From Cenarchaeum sp. SB0675_bin_21 (GTDB lineage Archaea; Thermoproteota; Nitrososphaeria; Nitrososphaerales; Nitrosopumilaceae), in assembly GCA_009843815.1 (NCBI GenBank), contig VYCS01000010.1:1-61328 (forward strand): a DNA stretch of 61,328 nt. Reading direction: 5' to 3'. Each line of letters begins with the position of its first letter. The stretch's first letter is position 1. The translations under genes and the position numbers were made by a program. A model generated the notes under the pieces. That model was not told the origin of the DNA, did not search any database, and worked only from the letters and a program-made list of their open reading frames with translations. Below are positions 8,391 to 16,355 of the stretch, in pieces.

Positions 8391-9811
8391 TGCCTTCTGA
8401 TAGACCAAGACTGGTAATAAAGTACGGCGGTTCTACCATCTCTGGAGCAGATGACATTGCAAAGATCACAAAATATCTATCTGAGATATCGCACCACTAC
8501 AAACTAGTGGTAGTCTGCTCTGCTATGGGAGAGACCACCAACCATCTACTAAAACTGTCTTCTAGTATGGAGACTGGCGAGCGGCAAGAGATAATCAAAA
8601 TACTCCATGATATAATAGACTATCACAGAACAACATCTGACAATCTAAAAGATACCATAATAACTGATCATACGATATCACAAAACCTTGATGAATCACT
8701 AGACCAAACATTTGATGAACTACAAGTATTGGTGGATGGCCTCATACTGTTATCTGAAGAGACCCCCCGCTCACGAGACTATCTGGTCTCTTTTGGTGAG
8801 CGGTTCTCCACACTCTTGATGGCCTCGGCACTACAATCTATGGGTGTGGATACAGTACCTCTCAGTGGTAAGGAGGCCGGCATACTCACTGATTCAAGAT
8901 TTGGCAAGTCCAAACCATTAATGGATACCACCAAACTACGGGTATCAAAGAATCTAAATGAGCACATCGATAAAGGCGTGGTTCCTGTGTTGGGGGGATA
9001 TACTGCTGCCGACCAGCATGGCCGCATTACAACATTTGGGAGAGGCGGCTCTGACTATACGGCCACCATAATCGCTGCATGTATTGATGCTGATCAAGTA
9101 TGGCTTATGGGTGAGATGGATGGCATGATGACTGCCGATCCATATATCGTACCTGAGGCACAAACATTACAAAAGATATCATACTCTGAAGCTCGTGAAA
9201 TGTCGATGTTTGGCGAAAGGGAGATACATCCACGTACCTTTGAGCCTGTCTTAGACAGAGGGATACCTCTGCGCATACGCAGCGCCACCAACACTAAAAA
9301 TTCTGGAACACTCATTGTGCCCTCTCATATGGTTGATAACACAATAAAATGTGTCAGTATGATAAGGGATAGCGGCCTTATCGACATGCAGGGATTTGGA
9401 ATGGCGGCCTCTCCGGGTACGGCAGCTGCAATATTTGGTACACTGGCCGCACCAGGTATCAGCGTAATGATGATATCGCAGAACCCATCAGAGTCCAGTA
9501 TCAGTATTGTATTGAAGAATCAGGACTTACATAAAGCCGTAAATGTTTTAGAGATGGAACACTTGGGCAAAAAGATCAAAAACCTTAATGTCACCACCAA
9601 TGTAGCCGTCGTATCCCTGATAGGTTTGGGACTGCGTGGAACCGTTGGAACAGCATCTCGAGTATTCAATACTGTAAGCAACAAAGATGTAAACGTAATA
9701 ATGATAACGCAGGGCTCCTCAGAGATTAATCTCTCCTTTGTGATAAAAAACTCTGATGTAAAGACCGTCGTACAAGCCTTACACGCCGAGTTTCATTTAA
9801 CAGATCTTTAA
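8390..9811 (+). CDS. lysC: aspartate kinase
   Basis: Phosphorylates aspartate, the first step toward threonine, methionine and lysine. The amino-acid kinase signature KYGGS is at residues 11-15, SFGERFS near 140 and FGRGGSDYTA near 222 line the ATP and aspartate sites, and MDGMMTADPYIV near 243-254 is typical. Residues about 310-473 form paired ACT domains (GFGMAASPGTAAAIFGTL and LGLRGTVGTASRVF) that usually give allosteric feedback inhibition. The 473-aa length is that of monofunctional archaeal enzymes. It overlaps pcn by one base at the start. Confidence 0.92.
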   Translation: MPSDRPRLVIKYGGSTISGADDIAKITKYLSEISHHYKLVVVCSAMGETTNHLLKLSSSMETGERQEIIKILHDIIDYHRTTSDNLKDTIITDHTISQNLDESLDQTFDELQVLVDGLILLSEETPRSRDYLVSFGERFSTLLMASALQSMGVDTVPLSGKEAGILTDSRFGKSKPLMDTTKLRVSKNLNEHIDKGVVPVLGGYTAADQHGRITTFGRGGSDYTATIIAACIDADQVWLMGEMDGMMTADPYIVPEAQTLQKISYSEAREMSMFGEREIHPRTFEPVLDRGIPLRIRSATNTKNSGTLIVPSHMVDNTIKCVSMIRDSGLIDMQGFGMAASPGTAAAIFGTLAAPGISVMMISQNPSESSISIVLKNQDLHKAVNVLEMEHLGKKIKNLNVTTNVAVVSLIGLGLRGTVGTASRVFNTVSNKDVNVIMITQGSSEINLSFVIKNSDVKTVVQALHAEFHLTDL

Positions 9812-10113
9812 GAGTAGTCACGCCAAGTGTGGCCGCATTTGACACATCTGTAAAACTGTGTTGTGGGCTCATCTGCACTACGAGTCTGTAGCATCCACCA
9901 TACTGCCTCATCATGACCACATCTGTCACAGTCTATCTTTGTGGTTGGCAGCATATCTTTACCATCCTCCTCGGTTAGAACATCCAATTCGGGAACCACA
10001 TCTGTATGTTGAGATGTGACGCTTGAGCCGTCTTCCTTATGGTCGCACTTTGAGCATATTAGGACACCATCCATCTTTCGAAGACGTGTATTGCAACTGG
10101 GACAAAACTTCAT
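9808..10113 (-). CDS. tfs: transcription factor S (TFIIS/RPB9-like cleavage factor)
   Basis: This 101-aa protein has two zinc ribbons: CPSC…CSKC (residues 4-23) and CDRCG…CVKCG (62-93). The C-terminal ribbon carries the acidic Asp81-Glu82 hairpin tip (RSADEPTTQFYRC) that reaches into the RNA polymerase active site and triggers cleavage of backtracked RNA. The start MKFCP at 10113 is chosen over 10128 because it removes an overlap with rpoL and matches the family. It follows rpoL after 1 nt, so the two form an operon encoding polymerase components. The 3' end overlaps lysC convergently by 4 bp. Confidence 0.9.
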   Translation of the reverse strand: MKFCPSCNTRLRKMDGVLICSKCDHKEDGSSVTSQHTDVVPELDVLTEEDGKDMLPTTKIDCDRCGHDEAVWWMLQTRSADEPTTQFYRCVKCGHTWRDYS

Positions 10114-10114
10114 C

Positions 10115-10390
10115 TCAAACCAAAACATCCATGGCCATTATATCTTTCATTTCGTTGGCGGAGATGATGGCTGCATCTACTGCATCGCGTATGTTTTGTT
10201 TGGGGTCTGATTTTGAGGTCACCCGCATCCAGCACTCGTTTGTGAGGGGATGTTTGAGAATAACTCCCACAAACTCCACATCTGGGTTCTTTTGGAGTTC
10301 GTGTTGTATTATGTATAGTGTCGCGATATCCACATCTGTAAATGATAATCCTACCTCGTTGGCGGTGGAGCTGATAGCTTCGACCTTCAT
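10115..10390 (-). CDS. rpoL: DNA-directed RNA polymerase subunit L
   Basis: This 91-aa archaeal Rpb11 homologue pairs with RpoD (Rpb3-like) to form the polymerase assembly platform. DVDIATLYIIQHELQKNPDV followed by GVILKHPLTNECWMRV matches the conserved alpha-like dimerisation motif, with the usual HPL. Length is normal. The ATG at 10390 has an AT-rich promoter (TAATTAAAAAAAG) immediately upstream, shared divergently with the 10434 gene. The next gene downstream is tfs. Confidence 0.88.
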   Translation of the reverse strand: MKVEAISSTANEVGLSFTDVDIATLYIIQHELQKNPDVEFVGVILKHPLTNECWMRVTSKSDPKQNIRDAVDAAIISANEMKDIMAMDVLV

Positions 10391-10433
10391 ATAATTAAAA
10401 AAAGAACATATTACGGATATAAATCAACCGAGC

Positions 10434-10964
10434 ATGGATCGAATTGATAAGATAGAGGTTATACCATCAAAGTCATCATATTCACTTGATGACACAATAC
10501 ATTTGCTGGTAAAGTTTTCTGTACAAGGCAAGAACCGGGAGTCATTCACCGAACAGAACTGGACTGAGGCGTACAATGCCAACGATGTATCCGTCAAGAT
10601 GAAGTATGAGGTTCATATAACCTCTACAGGGTTGAGGCGCCAAAAACTGGGCAAACCCATCATATCATACAAGAAGGCAGCAATATTTTGGACCAGAAAC
10701 CCAAAACTAGTAAATCCCATGAAGGAGAAGCGGGTCTGGGTGCAGGTTGCAAAGAATTTTACGCCCATCATAAAACTGACTGAAGAAGATGTACGCCAAG
10801 AGCTGTTCGACTTTGAGGAGGACTATACCATCAAAGCATCAGAGCTGGGTAAGGGTACACACAAAGTAAGAGGCAACGTGCAAGTGTCATGGCAGAAACA
10901 TCATTTCTTAGACAAGAACGATGTACATGGTGATATTCTACCTGTAGATATACAGGTAGACTAA
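10434..10964 (+). CDS. conserved-looking beta-rich protein, unknown function
   Basis: This 176-aa soluble protein has no signal peptide and alternates hydrophobic and polar residues, suggesting a beta sandwich (DKIEVIPSKSSYSLDDTIHLLVKFSV; THKVRGNVQVSWQKHHF). The pattern is loosely like arrestin or immunoglobulin-type folds, but I do not recognise a family. The ATG at 10434 lies about 30 nt from the TATA-like GGATATAAATC. The stop codon TAA (10962-10964) forms the last three bases of the 8-bp repeat flanking the tnpB element, so the gene survived the insertion intact. Confidence 0.65.
   Translation: MDRIDKIEVIPSKSSYSLDDTIHLLVKFSVQGKNRESFTEQNWTEAYNANDVSVKMKYEVHITSTGLRRQKLGKPIISYKKAAIFWTRNPKLVNPMKEKRVWVQVAKNFTPIIKLTEEDVRQELFDFEEDYTIKASELGKGTHKVRGNVQVSWQKHHFLDKNDVHGDILPVDIQVD
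10957..10964. repeat. 8-bp target duplication, left copy (TAGACTAA)
   Basis: TAGACTAA directly precedes the left terminal repeat of the tnpB element. An identical copy follows the right repeat at 12450-12457. The last three bases are the stop codon of the upstream gene. Confidence 0.8.
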
Positions 10965-11077
10965 TGGGCTGGTAACTAAACGTCGCGTAGGTTACCGGCC
11001 TGCCGTATGGCAGATGTTGGCGGCAAACCGCCATTCAGAGGAGTTACATTGAGACGTTCTTTGTTGGCTGGACTTTG
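10965..11077 (+). repeat. left terminal inverted repeat with three internal hairpins
   Basis: Three nested dyads are visible: GTAAC…GTTAC, CTGCC-gtat-GGCAG and TGGCGG-caa-ACCGCCA. The third hairpin is preserved in the right copy by paired changes (TGGTGG…CCACCA), as if base pairing is selected. Confidence 0.8.
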
Positions 11078-11130
11078 TACAACCTTTGGATAGGAACACC
11101 GCTTAAATATCACCGAATCATGTGTAATAC

Positions 11131-12438
11131 ATGAAGTACAAAGGTGAAAAGTACATCATTAGGACTCTGCAGTACCGTTTAAAGACATCAACCAAACTAA
11201 CACAATACTTTGACTCCATGTATTCTGAATCGCACATGTGGCTCAATGCCGGAATTGAGGCGCGTCGGGCCGGCCTGTCGGTATTTGATACCAATAAAGT
11301 AGCCACCATATGCCAGACAATCCCCCAAGCTTGGGTTCGTGGCGCAATACAAGAAGGCTATAAGATGGAGGGTTGTGCACATGTAAAGTACGGGCGTAAG
11401 ATATATCCACTATACAGCGCGGTTCCATTGGGCAAAAAGTCCAAGGGTAATACTGTATACTTCCCAAAGTGCGACAAACCCTTCAAACTGCAAAAGGACA
11501 CGCTTCCAAAATCCTCACAGTCCTACAAGATTGTGGATGTTACAAATCACGATGATAAAGAGAGGCAGTTCGAGTTGCACGTAACTATTCGTGAGCACGT
11601 CCCGGACCGTGTATGTACCGGCATACACGCGGGTATTGACATGGGCGGCAAGCACACGCTTATAGTTGGAAAGTCGGATGGGGGTATTGCGATGCTGACA
11701 CTTCGTGAAAAAGATACCATGCGGAACATCGCGCGAATACAAAAGAAGATGGCGCGGTGCAAGCTTCATTCTCACAAGTGGCGCAACCTGCATGCGCAGC
11801 TGCAATCGGTCTACAAGAAGATGGGAAATAAACAGATGGATGATCTGCGCAAGTTCTCCAAAAAACTGATGCTGCAGTGCGATAAAATCATCATGGAGGG
11901 CATGAACCTTCGTACAATGACTACAAAAGGGAAGGGTCAGAAAGCCAAGAATAAATTGATGCGACAAAGCAAGTGTGGTGAGGCGCGGAACTTGCTTGCG
12001 CAACAATCACTCAAGTATAATACAGAGTATGCCGAGATAGACCAGAAAGGCACCTCACAGCAGTGCTGTGTATGCGGCAACACAAACACATGGCGCAAAA
12101 GCAGCCAGTTTCGGTGTTATGATTGCGGTGTTCTGATGCACGTGGATGTCAACGCGGCATTCAACATATTATTCACTTTTTACACAGTGCAGTGGTCTAA
12201 GCGTGCGCAAGCCGTTTACGCGCTGCAAGACAAGGCCGGAATGGTCTTGAGAGGGAAGATACATCTTGGCACTTGCATGCCTCCTCCAAGTGTTAACGAC
12301 GTGATGGCCGGTACAGGCTGTCCAAAGGTCGGGCGTCAAAGTCCAGCCAACAAAGAACGTCTCAATGTAGCTCCTCTGGATGGTGGTCCGCCACCAACAT
12401 CTGCCGCACGGCAGGCCGGTAACCTACGCGACGTTTAG
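11131..12438 (+). CDS. tnpB: TnpB-family RuvC nuclease, catalytically intact
   Basis: This 435-aa TnpB (IS605 OrfB/IS1341-type) protein is an RNA-guided DNA endonuclease in characterised relatives. The RuvC triad is complete: Asp170 in GIDMGGKH, Glu256 in IIMEGMNL and Asp339 in HVDVNAAFNI. The zinc ribbon CCVCGNTNTW…CYDCG lies between the last two parts. The N terminus (YRLKTSTKLTQYFDSMYSESHMWLNAGIEARR) is the usual helical wedge region. The ATG at 11131 follows GCTTAAATATC (about 11101-11111) by 20-25 nt. The last ~35 codons lie inside the right terminal repeat, where TnpB guide RNAs normally overlap the gene end. The C-terminal tail is longer than usual after the zinc ribbon. Confidence 0.9.
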   Translation: MKYKGEKYIIRTLQYRLKTSTKLTQYFDSMYSESHMWLNAGIEARRAGLSVFDTNKVATICQTIPQAWVRGAIQEGYKMEGCAHVKYGRKIYPLYSAVPLGKKSKGNTVYFPKCDKPFKLQKDTLPKSSQSYKIVDVTNHDDKERQFELHVTIREHVPDRVCTGIHAGIDMGGKHTLIVGKSDGGIAMLTLREKDTMRNIARIQKKMARCKLHSHKWRNLHAQLQSVYKKMGNKQMDDLRKFSKKLMLQCDKIIMEGMNLRTMTTKGKGQKAKNKLMRQSKCGEARNLLAQQSLKYNTEYAEIDQKGTSQQCCVCGNTNTWRKSSQFRCYDCGVLMHVDVNAAFNILFTFYTVQWSKRAQAVYALQDKAGMVLRGKIHLGTCMPPPSVNDVMAGTGCPKVGRQSPANKERLNVAPLDGGPPPTSAARQAGNLRDV

Positions 12439-12449
12439 TTACCAGCTCA
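12337..12449 (-). repeat. right terminal inverted repeat, overlapping the tnpB 3' end
   Basis: This is the reverse complement of 10965-11077 at about 92% identity. It encodes the tnpB C terminus and its stop at 12438. It contains the same hairpins, and is the likeliest place for the scaffold of a TnpB guide RNA whose guide would read into the flank after 12449. Confidence 0.8.
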
Positions 12450-12457
12450 TAGACTAA
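12450..12457. repeat. 8-bp target duplication, right copy (TAGACTAA)
   Basis: Identical to 10957-10964 and immediately adjacent to the right terminal repeat. Confidence 0.8.
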
Positions 12458-12648
12458 GATGTAGTTATACACTAGAGATAAAACGCATGCGTAGTGCTCA
12501 GATATTGGAGTGTACAATACGGGGAGGATAGCCGGAATAATGCCGTATCATCATAATGACTAATACCCCTTTTGGATAGTGCAGGTGGCACACTGTATAT
12601 TGATCAGAGGAACCTAAGATATAAAAAAGTCGCTCAAGTGTAGATTGT

Positions 12649-12801
12649 ATGGCAAAGTATGATGGTCTACTAGGACAACCTCTCCTAGAAGTGGAAGAAC
12701 CAGACAAGGAAGGAGGAATCACCTTCATCTTTAAAGATAATCGGTTTTTGTTTGTAAAGGCTGAAGATGGCAAGATACAGACCATATCGATACCCGAGTG
12801 A
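12649..12801 (+). CDS. 50-aa beta-rich small protein, first of a pair
   Basis: ATG at 12649 to TGA at 12801. The sequence (MAKYDGLLGQPLLEVEE…GITFIFKDNRFLFVKAEDG) predicts a small beta barrel. GATATAAAAAAGTC at 12618-12631 is a strong TATA box 25 nt upstream, so a leaderless start is likely. The next gene starts 5 nt later and shows the same layout (LLG/LVG, then I.FxF/ILQF, then KIQTI/RLQSQV), suggesting a tandem duplication. The function is unknown. The spacer 12458-12648 upstream otherwise looks empty. Confidence 0.6.
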   Translation: MAKYDGLLGQPLLEVEEPDKEGGITFIFKDNRFLFVKAEDGKIQTISIPE

Positions 12802-12806
12802 TTGAG

Positions 12807-12947
12807 ATGGCTGACTATGAAAAACTCAAGATGACCGAACTAGTGGGCGTACAAGAGGAGAACGACCAGATAATATTGCAGTTTCAAGAGGGCCGGCGAG
12901 TTATAATCAGTATACAGGATGGAAGACTACAATCTCAAGTGTCCTGA
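12807..12947 (+). CDS. 46-aa beta-rich small protein, second of a pair
   Basis: ATG at 12807 to TGA at 12947, 5 nt behind the 50-aa gene and so probably in its operon. The sequence MADYEKLKMTELVGVQEE, then IILQFQEGRRVIISIQDGR, mirrors the strand pattern of its neighbour. Its 3' end overlaps the phosphatase gene convergently by 13 bp. No cysteines, membrane segment or known motif are present. Confidence 0.55.
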   Translation: MADYEKLKMTELVGVQEENDQIILQFQEGRRVIISIQDGRLQSQVS

Positions 12948-13435
12948 AGTGTGTGTTTTTTATACATAGAGATGGCAATCTCCTGCACCTCTGACTGTAT
13001 GGAGCCGTGCCTCTCTCTTCGTATGGTGTCAATGGCCTGCTGCGCATCATAATCCTTGTATTTTATCAGATAGCATGCTAGAATGGTTCCCGCCCGTCCC
13101 AGACCCGCTGCGCAGTGCACCATGACCGGCCTCTTTGCTATTATATTCTGATGTATAAAATCTACAGTCTCATCTATCTCTTCTGGCGTGGGAGCCGTCA
13201 TGTCTGGCGTGGGAGTGTGTTTGTATTGTACATTATTAGTCCATGATTTTGGTAGTGGTTCCTCGGTCATTGTGACCACACATTCTACTCCCTGACTTAA
13301 CAACCACTCAAACTCATTCTCTGAGGTGGGAAACCCTGATCCCGCCAATATGTCTGGTAAGACCCAAGAGAAGTTGGTGGGTCGGCGTGTGACACGTCCA
13401 TGTATGCTTCTCCATAGATTTCCAGGCCGACTCAT
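12935..13435 (-). CDS. dual-specificity/tyrosine-type protein phosphatase
   Basis: This 166-aa cytosolic phosphatase has the P-loop HCAAGLGRAG, with Cys108 as nucleophile and Arg114 binding phosphate (CX5R). PDILAGSGFPTSENEFEWLLSQG resembles the N-terminal recognition region of dual-specificity phosphatases. The general acid is probably Asp78 in the PTPDMTAPT loop. The ATG at 13435 is preferred to an upstream TTG at 13453 because TTTTAAAAG lies about 30 nt before it. Substrates may be phosphoproteins or phosphorylated RNA/inositol; the archaeal kinase at 28660 could be a functional counterpart, which is speculation. Confidence 0.85.
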   Translation of the reverse strand: MSRPGNLWRSIHGRVTRRPTNFSWVLPDILAGSGFPTSENEFEWLLSQGVECVVTMTEEPLPKSWTNNVQYKHTPTPDMTAPTPEEIDETVDFIHQNIIAKRPVMVHCAAGLGRAGTILACYLIKYKDYDAQQAIDTIRRERHGSIQSEVQEIAISMYKKHTLQDT

Positions 13436-13467
13436 ACGTATACACACAAGCAATAATCCTTTTAAAA

Positions 13468-14112
13468 TTATTCTAAGACTGCCACTGCTCGAACTGGCGA
13501 AGCTGTACTGTCTAATATTTTGAGGGGCAAAATAATATAGTTAAATTGCACACCTGGTATCTTGTCGAGATGGGCAAGATTTTCCACATTTATCGTACCT
13601 GCACGAGCCAATATGTGGTGCGCAGGAAATGTAGCATCCAATCCAGCATCAATGCTAGGCGAGTCCATCCCCACCAGTGAGACTGATATGGATGCCAAAT
13701 ATTCGGCCGCGTCCTTTGAAAGACCTGGATTCTCAGAAAAGTAATTGTCATCATTGATGTGCGTCTGCCACCCGGTCCGAAATATTACCGGCGAACCGTG
13801 CGGAATTGTACAGTTTTCCTTCTGCCACCGTATAATATCGTCTCTTTGAATATACCCGTTGGCATCTTTATGTATATGAAGCAGTGTGGCTCTACCAACC
13901 AATACATTCAGGGGGATTTGGTGTATGCGTAGACCATCTTGTCTAAAGTGATATGGTGCGTCCATATGAGTTCCCAAATGTGAACTTAGAAACAACATCT
14001 CAGAGTTGTATCCCTCCCCTTTTATGGTGCTCCATGGTATCGTGTGCATTGATGGCGAGCCTGGGAACACAGGCAGTGTATCGGACATCTCCAATGTCAA
14101 ATCCAATAACAT
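13468..14112 (-). CDS. cyclase/kynurenine-formamidase-like metal hydrolase
   Basis: A 214-aa member of the putative cyclase family (kynurenine formamidase KynB and relatives). The metal motif SHLGTHMDAP is at residues 44-53, with His45, His49 and Asp51 as ligands. LVGRATLLHI near 79 and the late TFPAHHILA segment are also typical. In other organisms the family hydrolyses formylkynurenine, cyclic imides or isatin. No tryptophan-catabolism genes are nearby, so the substrate is open. It is 32 bp upstream of the phosphatase in the same direction. Confidence 0.8.
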   Translation of the reverse strand: MLLDLTLEMSDTLPVFPGSPSMHTIPWSTIKGEGYNSEMLFLSSHLGTHMDAPYHFRQDGLRIHQIPLNVLVGRATLLHIHKDANGYIQRDDIIRWQKENCTIPHGSPVIFRTGWQTHINDDNYFSENPGLSKDAAEYLASISVSLVGMDSPSIDAGLDATFPAHHILARAGTINVENLAHLDKIPGVQFNYIILPLKILDSTASPVRAVAVLE

Positions 14113-14193
14113 ACACTACATAGTCTAGTTGCACATTTAACGCTGCTGTTTTGAATCCTTAAAAGTTAAATATCAACTATCAGTAGTTACATT

Positions 14194-14454
14194 GTGCCAA
14201 CGGCGTATGTATTATTGAATTCTGATCTGGGCTCTGACGCATCAGTTATCACAGACATAAAGAGAGTTTTAGCTGAAGAGTCAGATATAGATTTTGAACT
14301 GCAGGGTGTCTATGGTGTCTATGATATCGTCTTAAAGTTAACTGCTCAAAAGACAGAGAATCTACGATTTGTAATTACCAACAAGATACGCAAGATAACA
14401 AAAGTTCAATCAACATTAACCATGATGGTTATAGAAGAACAAGAAACATCATAA
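14194..14454 (+). CDS. stand-alone Lrp/AsnC effector (RAM/ACT-like) domain
   Basis: An 86-aa protein consisting only of the ligand-binding dimerisation domain of Lrp/AsnC regulators (AYVLLNSDLGSDASVITDIKR; GVYGVYDIVLKL; ITKVQSTLTMMVIEE), without a helix-turn-helix. Such stand-alone RAM proteins form oligomers and sense amino acids in other archaea. The GTG at 14194 follows TTAAATATC (14166-14174) by about 22 nt, fitting a leaderless start. The 3' end overlaps the aminotransferase gene convergently by 6 bp. Confidence 0.85.
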   Translation: MPTAYVLLNSDLGSDASVITDIKRVLAEESDIDFELQGVYGVYDIVLKLTAQKTENLRFVITNKIRKITKVQSTLTMMVIEEQETS

Positions 14455-15615
14455 ACACTCTTTAATTATATCTACAGTCGCATCGATCTCGTTATATGTG
14501 TTGTAAAAATGGGGTGATACTCGTACTATGTCCAGGTCGCCGATCTCTCGCTGAGCCACAACCACACCCCGTTCGTCCAACATCTTTACCACATCTGATG
14601 ACTTTTGATTATCAATACGAAACGACACAATGCCAATGTGCTCATCCTCTGGTCCGTATATGGTAACGCCGGACATATCAGATATACTCTCTCTAAACGC
14701 CTGACTCAACTTGTTGTTCTTGTATTGTATTGTGTCAAGCCCTATGCCTGTGATGTATTCTAAAGAGGCCGCAAGGCCTGCTAGACCTGCATAGTTGCGG
14801 TATCCAGCTTCAAACTTATCAGGCATATCTTTGAATGCTATCTTTGTGTTATCATAGAGCATGGCAGACTCCCCACCAATGGCAACAGGACGCAGTTGCG
14901 ATGCGGCCTTCCTGCTACAATAGAGGAGTCCTGTTCCCATGGGGCCGCAGAGCCACTTTGAACCATTAAACGCCATAGAATCACAGTACAGTCTTGAGAA
15001 ATCATAACTACCAAAATTTCCCATAGTCTGCGCAGCGTCTACAAAAAAGTGACTAGTCCCTTTTGTCATGCGGCCCACCTGCTCTAATGGTAGGATGGCG
15101 CCCGTATTGTATAGCGCATGGGTCAAGGCTACTACAACAGTATTATTATCAATATACGACTCTATATCTCTGATATCAAACAGTCCGTTTTGATCAACTT
15201 TGAGTATTCTGTGCTCTGCCTGTAGATTGAGCCAGGGAAATGAGTTGGCGTGGTGCTCGTGTGTCACATCACGTATTACCACATTATTGTGTAGTTTTAC
15301 ATCAAGTCCATTGGATATGATATTTACGCCATCTGTTATGCTCTGTGTCAATACTATCTCATCGGGTTGGCAGTGTATTATATTAGAGATGATGCGTCGT
15401 ATCTGGCGCCCCAGATCTAGTACCATCTGTCTGCCCGTCGCTGAGTCCGGTCCGACACTATTATATTCTGTAATAAAATCAGACATGGCTGTAATTGTTG
15501 AGGTTGGCATTCGGGATATCGAGGCATTGTTCAGGTATATGCGGCCTTCACCGGGAAACTCTTCATAATAATCCGACTCTATATCTTGTCTTGACATGTA
15601 TCTGATTAGTGGCAT
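14449..15615 (-). CDS. class V aminotransferase (cysteine desulfurase/epimerase-like)
   Basis: A PLP enzyme of the NifS/SufS/isopenicillin-epimerase superfamily. HEHHANSFPW contains the His that stacks on PLP, HFFVDAAQTMG the Asp/Gln pair, and AFNGSKWLCGPMGTGLLY the Schiff-base lysine. I see no obvious mobile-loop cysteine of SufS type, so an epimerase/lyase role is as likely as cysteine desulfuration. The start is uncertain: ATG at 15615 is used, since ATG at 15597 and an open frame back to 15663 are alternatives. It is divergent from the RecA-like gene. Confidence 0.8.
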   Translation of the reverse strand: MPLIRYMSRQDIESDYYEEFPGEGRIYLNNASISRMPTSTITAMSDFITEYNSVGPDSATGRQMVLDLGRQIRRIISNIIHCQPDEIVLTQSITDGVNIISNGLDVKLHNNVVIRDVTHEHHANSFPWLNLQAEHRILKVDQNGLFDIRDIESYIDNNTVVVALTHALYNTGAILPLEQVGRMTKGTSHFFVDAAQTMGNFGSYDFSRLYCDSMAFNGSKWLCGPMGTGLLYCSRKAASQLRPVAIGGESAMLYDNTKIAFKDMPDKFEAGYRNYAGLAGLAASLEYITGIGLDTIQYKNNKLSQAFRESISDMSGVTIYGPEDEHIGIVSFRIDNQKSSDVVKMLDERGVVVAQREIGDLDIVRVSPHFYNTYNEIDATVDIIKECL

Positions 15616-15730
15616 GTTTTCATTATAAATTATGGCTGATTCTATACAAGGTTCGTTCACCAAATATTATAAAAGAGAAAAAATTCTAAATCACAGCAGG
15701 TTTATTTGACAATATATGACACAATAATAG

Positions 15731-16264
15731 ATGCAGCTGCACAACATAAAACAGATACTGGACAAATTTTTATCACAAAAAACAACGGGTCCCGATATTA
15801 TATTATGTTCAAACCCTCTCTTGAAATGTGTTTTTTTAGAGAAGTTAGTACATCATACCAATCATGGCGTAATATATCTGGATTTTGATATGTTGTATAG
15901 TGGTTATGTTAATTCAGGCATATTTGACCTCCCCGCCAATGTACTGGTGCGTCGTCCCAATTTATCAGATTGGCGAGCAGAGATCACAAGTATAATACAA
16001 ACAACATCTGCACATGAGTATATGATTATAATAGATTCACTAAACGGAATGATGACATCCTTTGGACATAAGCGTCTGACACTTCATTCCATAATGCTGA
16101 TGTCATCATTAGGAGTTAATGTCAATACTCGAGTAATAATTGCTGCCATAACAAAAAAGACCACGGACAGCTGGAAGATTCCTGGCGGTCATACCAACTT
16201 ACCAAACAACATGTATACACTAGATATTGCAGATAACTCTGCAAAACTGACAAAAGCGACTTAA
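15731..16264 (+). CDS. RecA/KaiC-like protein lacking a Walker A motif
   Basis: The 177-aa protein has a RecA-type core: VIYLDFDMLYSGYV (strand and helix after the P-loop region) and MIIIDSLNGMM (Walker-B-like), followed by VIIAAITKKT. The place where GxxxxGKT should occur reads GPDIILCSNPLLK, so ATP hydrolysis is doubtful. It resembles regulatory paralogues of RadB/KaiC-type ATPases. An overlapping frame from 15706 could supply a different N terminus (…DTGQIFITKNNGS…), so a small frameshift near 15800 is possible. Confidence 0.5.
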   Translation: MQLHNIKQILDKFLSQKTTGPDIILCSNPLLKCVFLEKLVHHTNHGVIYLDFDMLYSGYVNSGIFDLPANVLVRRPNLSDWRAEITSIIQTTSAHEYMIIIDSLNGMMTSFGHKRLTLHSIMLMSSLGVNVNTRVIIAAITKKTTDSWKIPGGHTNLPNNMYTLDIADNSAKLTKAT

Positions 16265-16355
16265 ACTAAACGTGACACTGCTAGTGGTTTTAAACGGTGT
16301 TATGAGTGTACAGACTGCAATAAGCTATATTAACTAAAACAGCATTTTGTATGGT

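Larger units (their letters stand above)
10965..12449 (+). mobile_element. 1485-bp tnpB element with long terminal inverted repeats and 8-bp target duplication
   Basis: The unit is bounded by inverted repeats 10965-11077 and 12337-12449. These are 113 bp each with 9 differences by eye, beginning TG(G/A)GCTGGTAACTAAACG. It is flanked by the direct repeat TAGACTAA. The only large gene inside is a TnpB-type protein; no TnpA Y1 transposase, serine recombinase or DDE transposase is present. IS200/IS605 elements lack terminal inverted repeats and do not duplicate the target, so this unit was probably moved by a cut-and-paste type enzyme acting in trans. That last step is inference. Confidence 0.85.
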
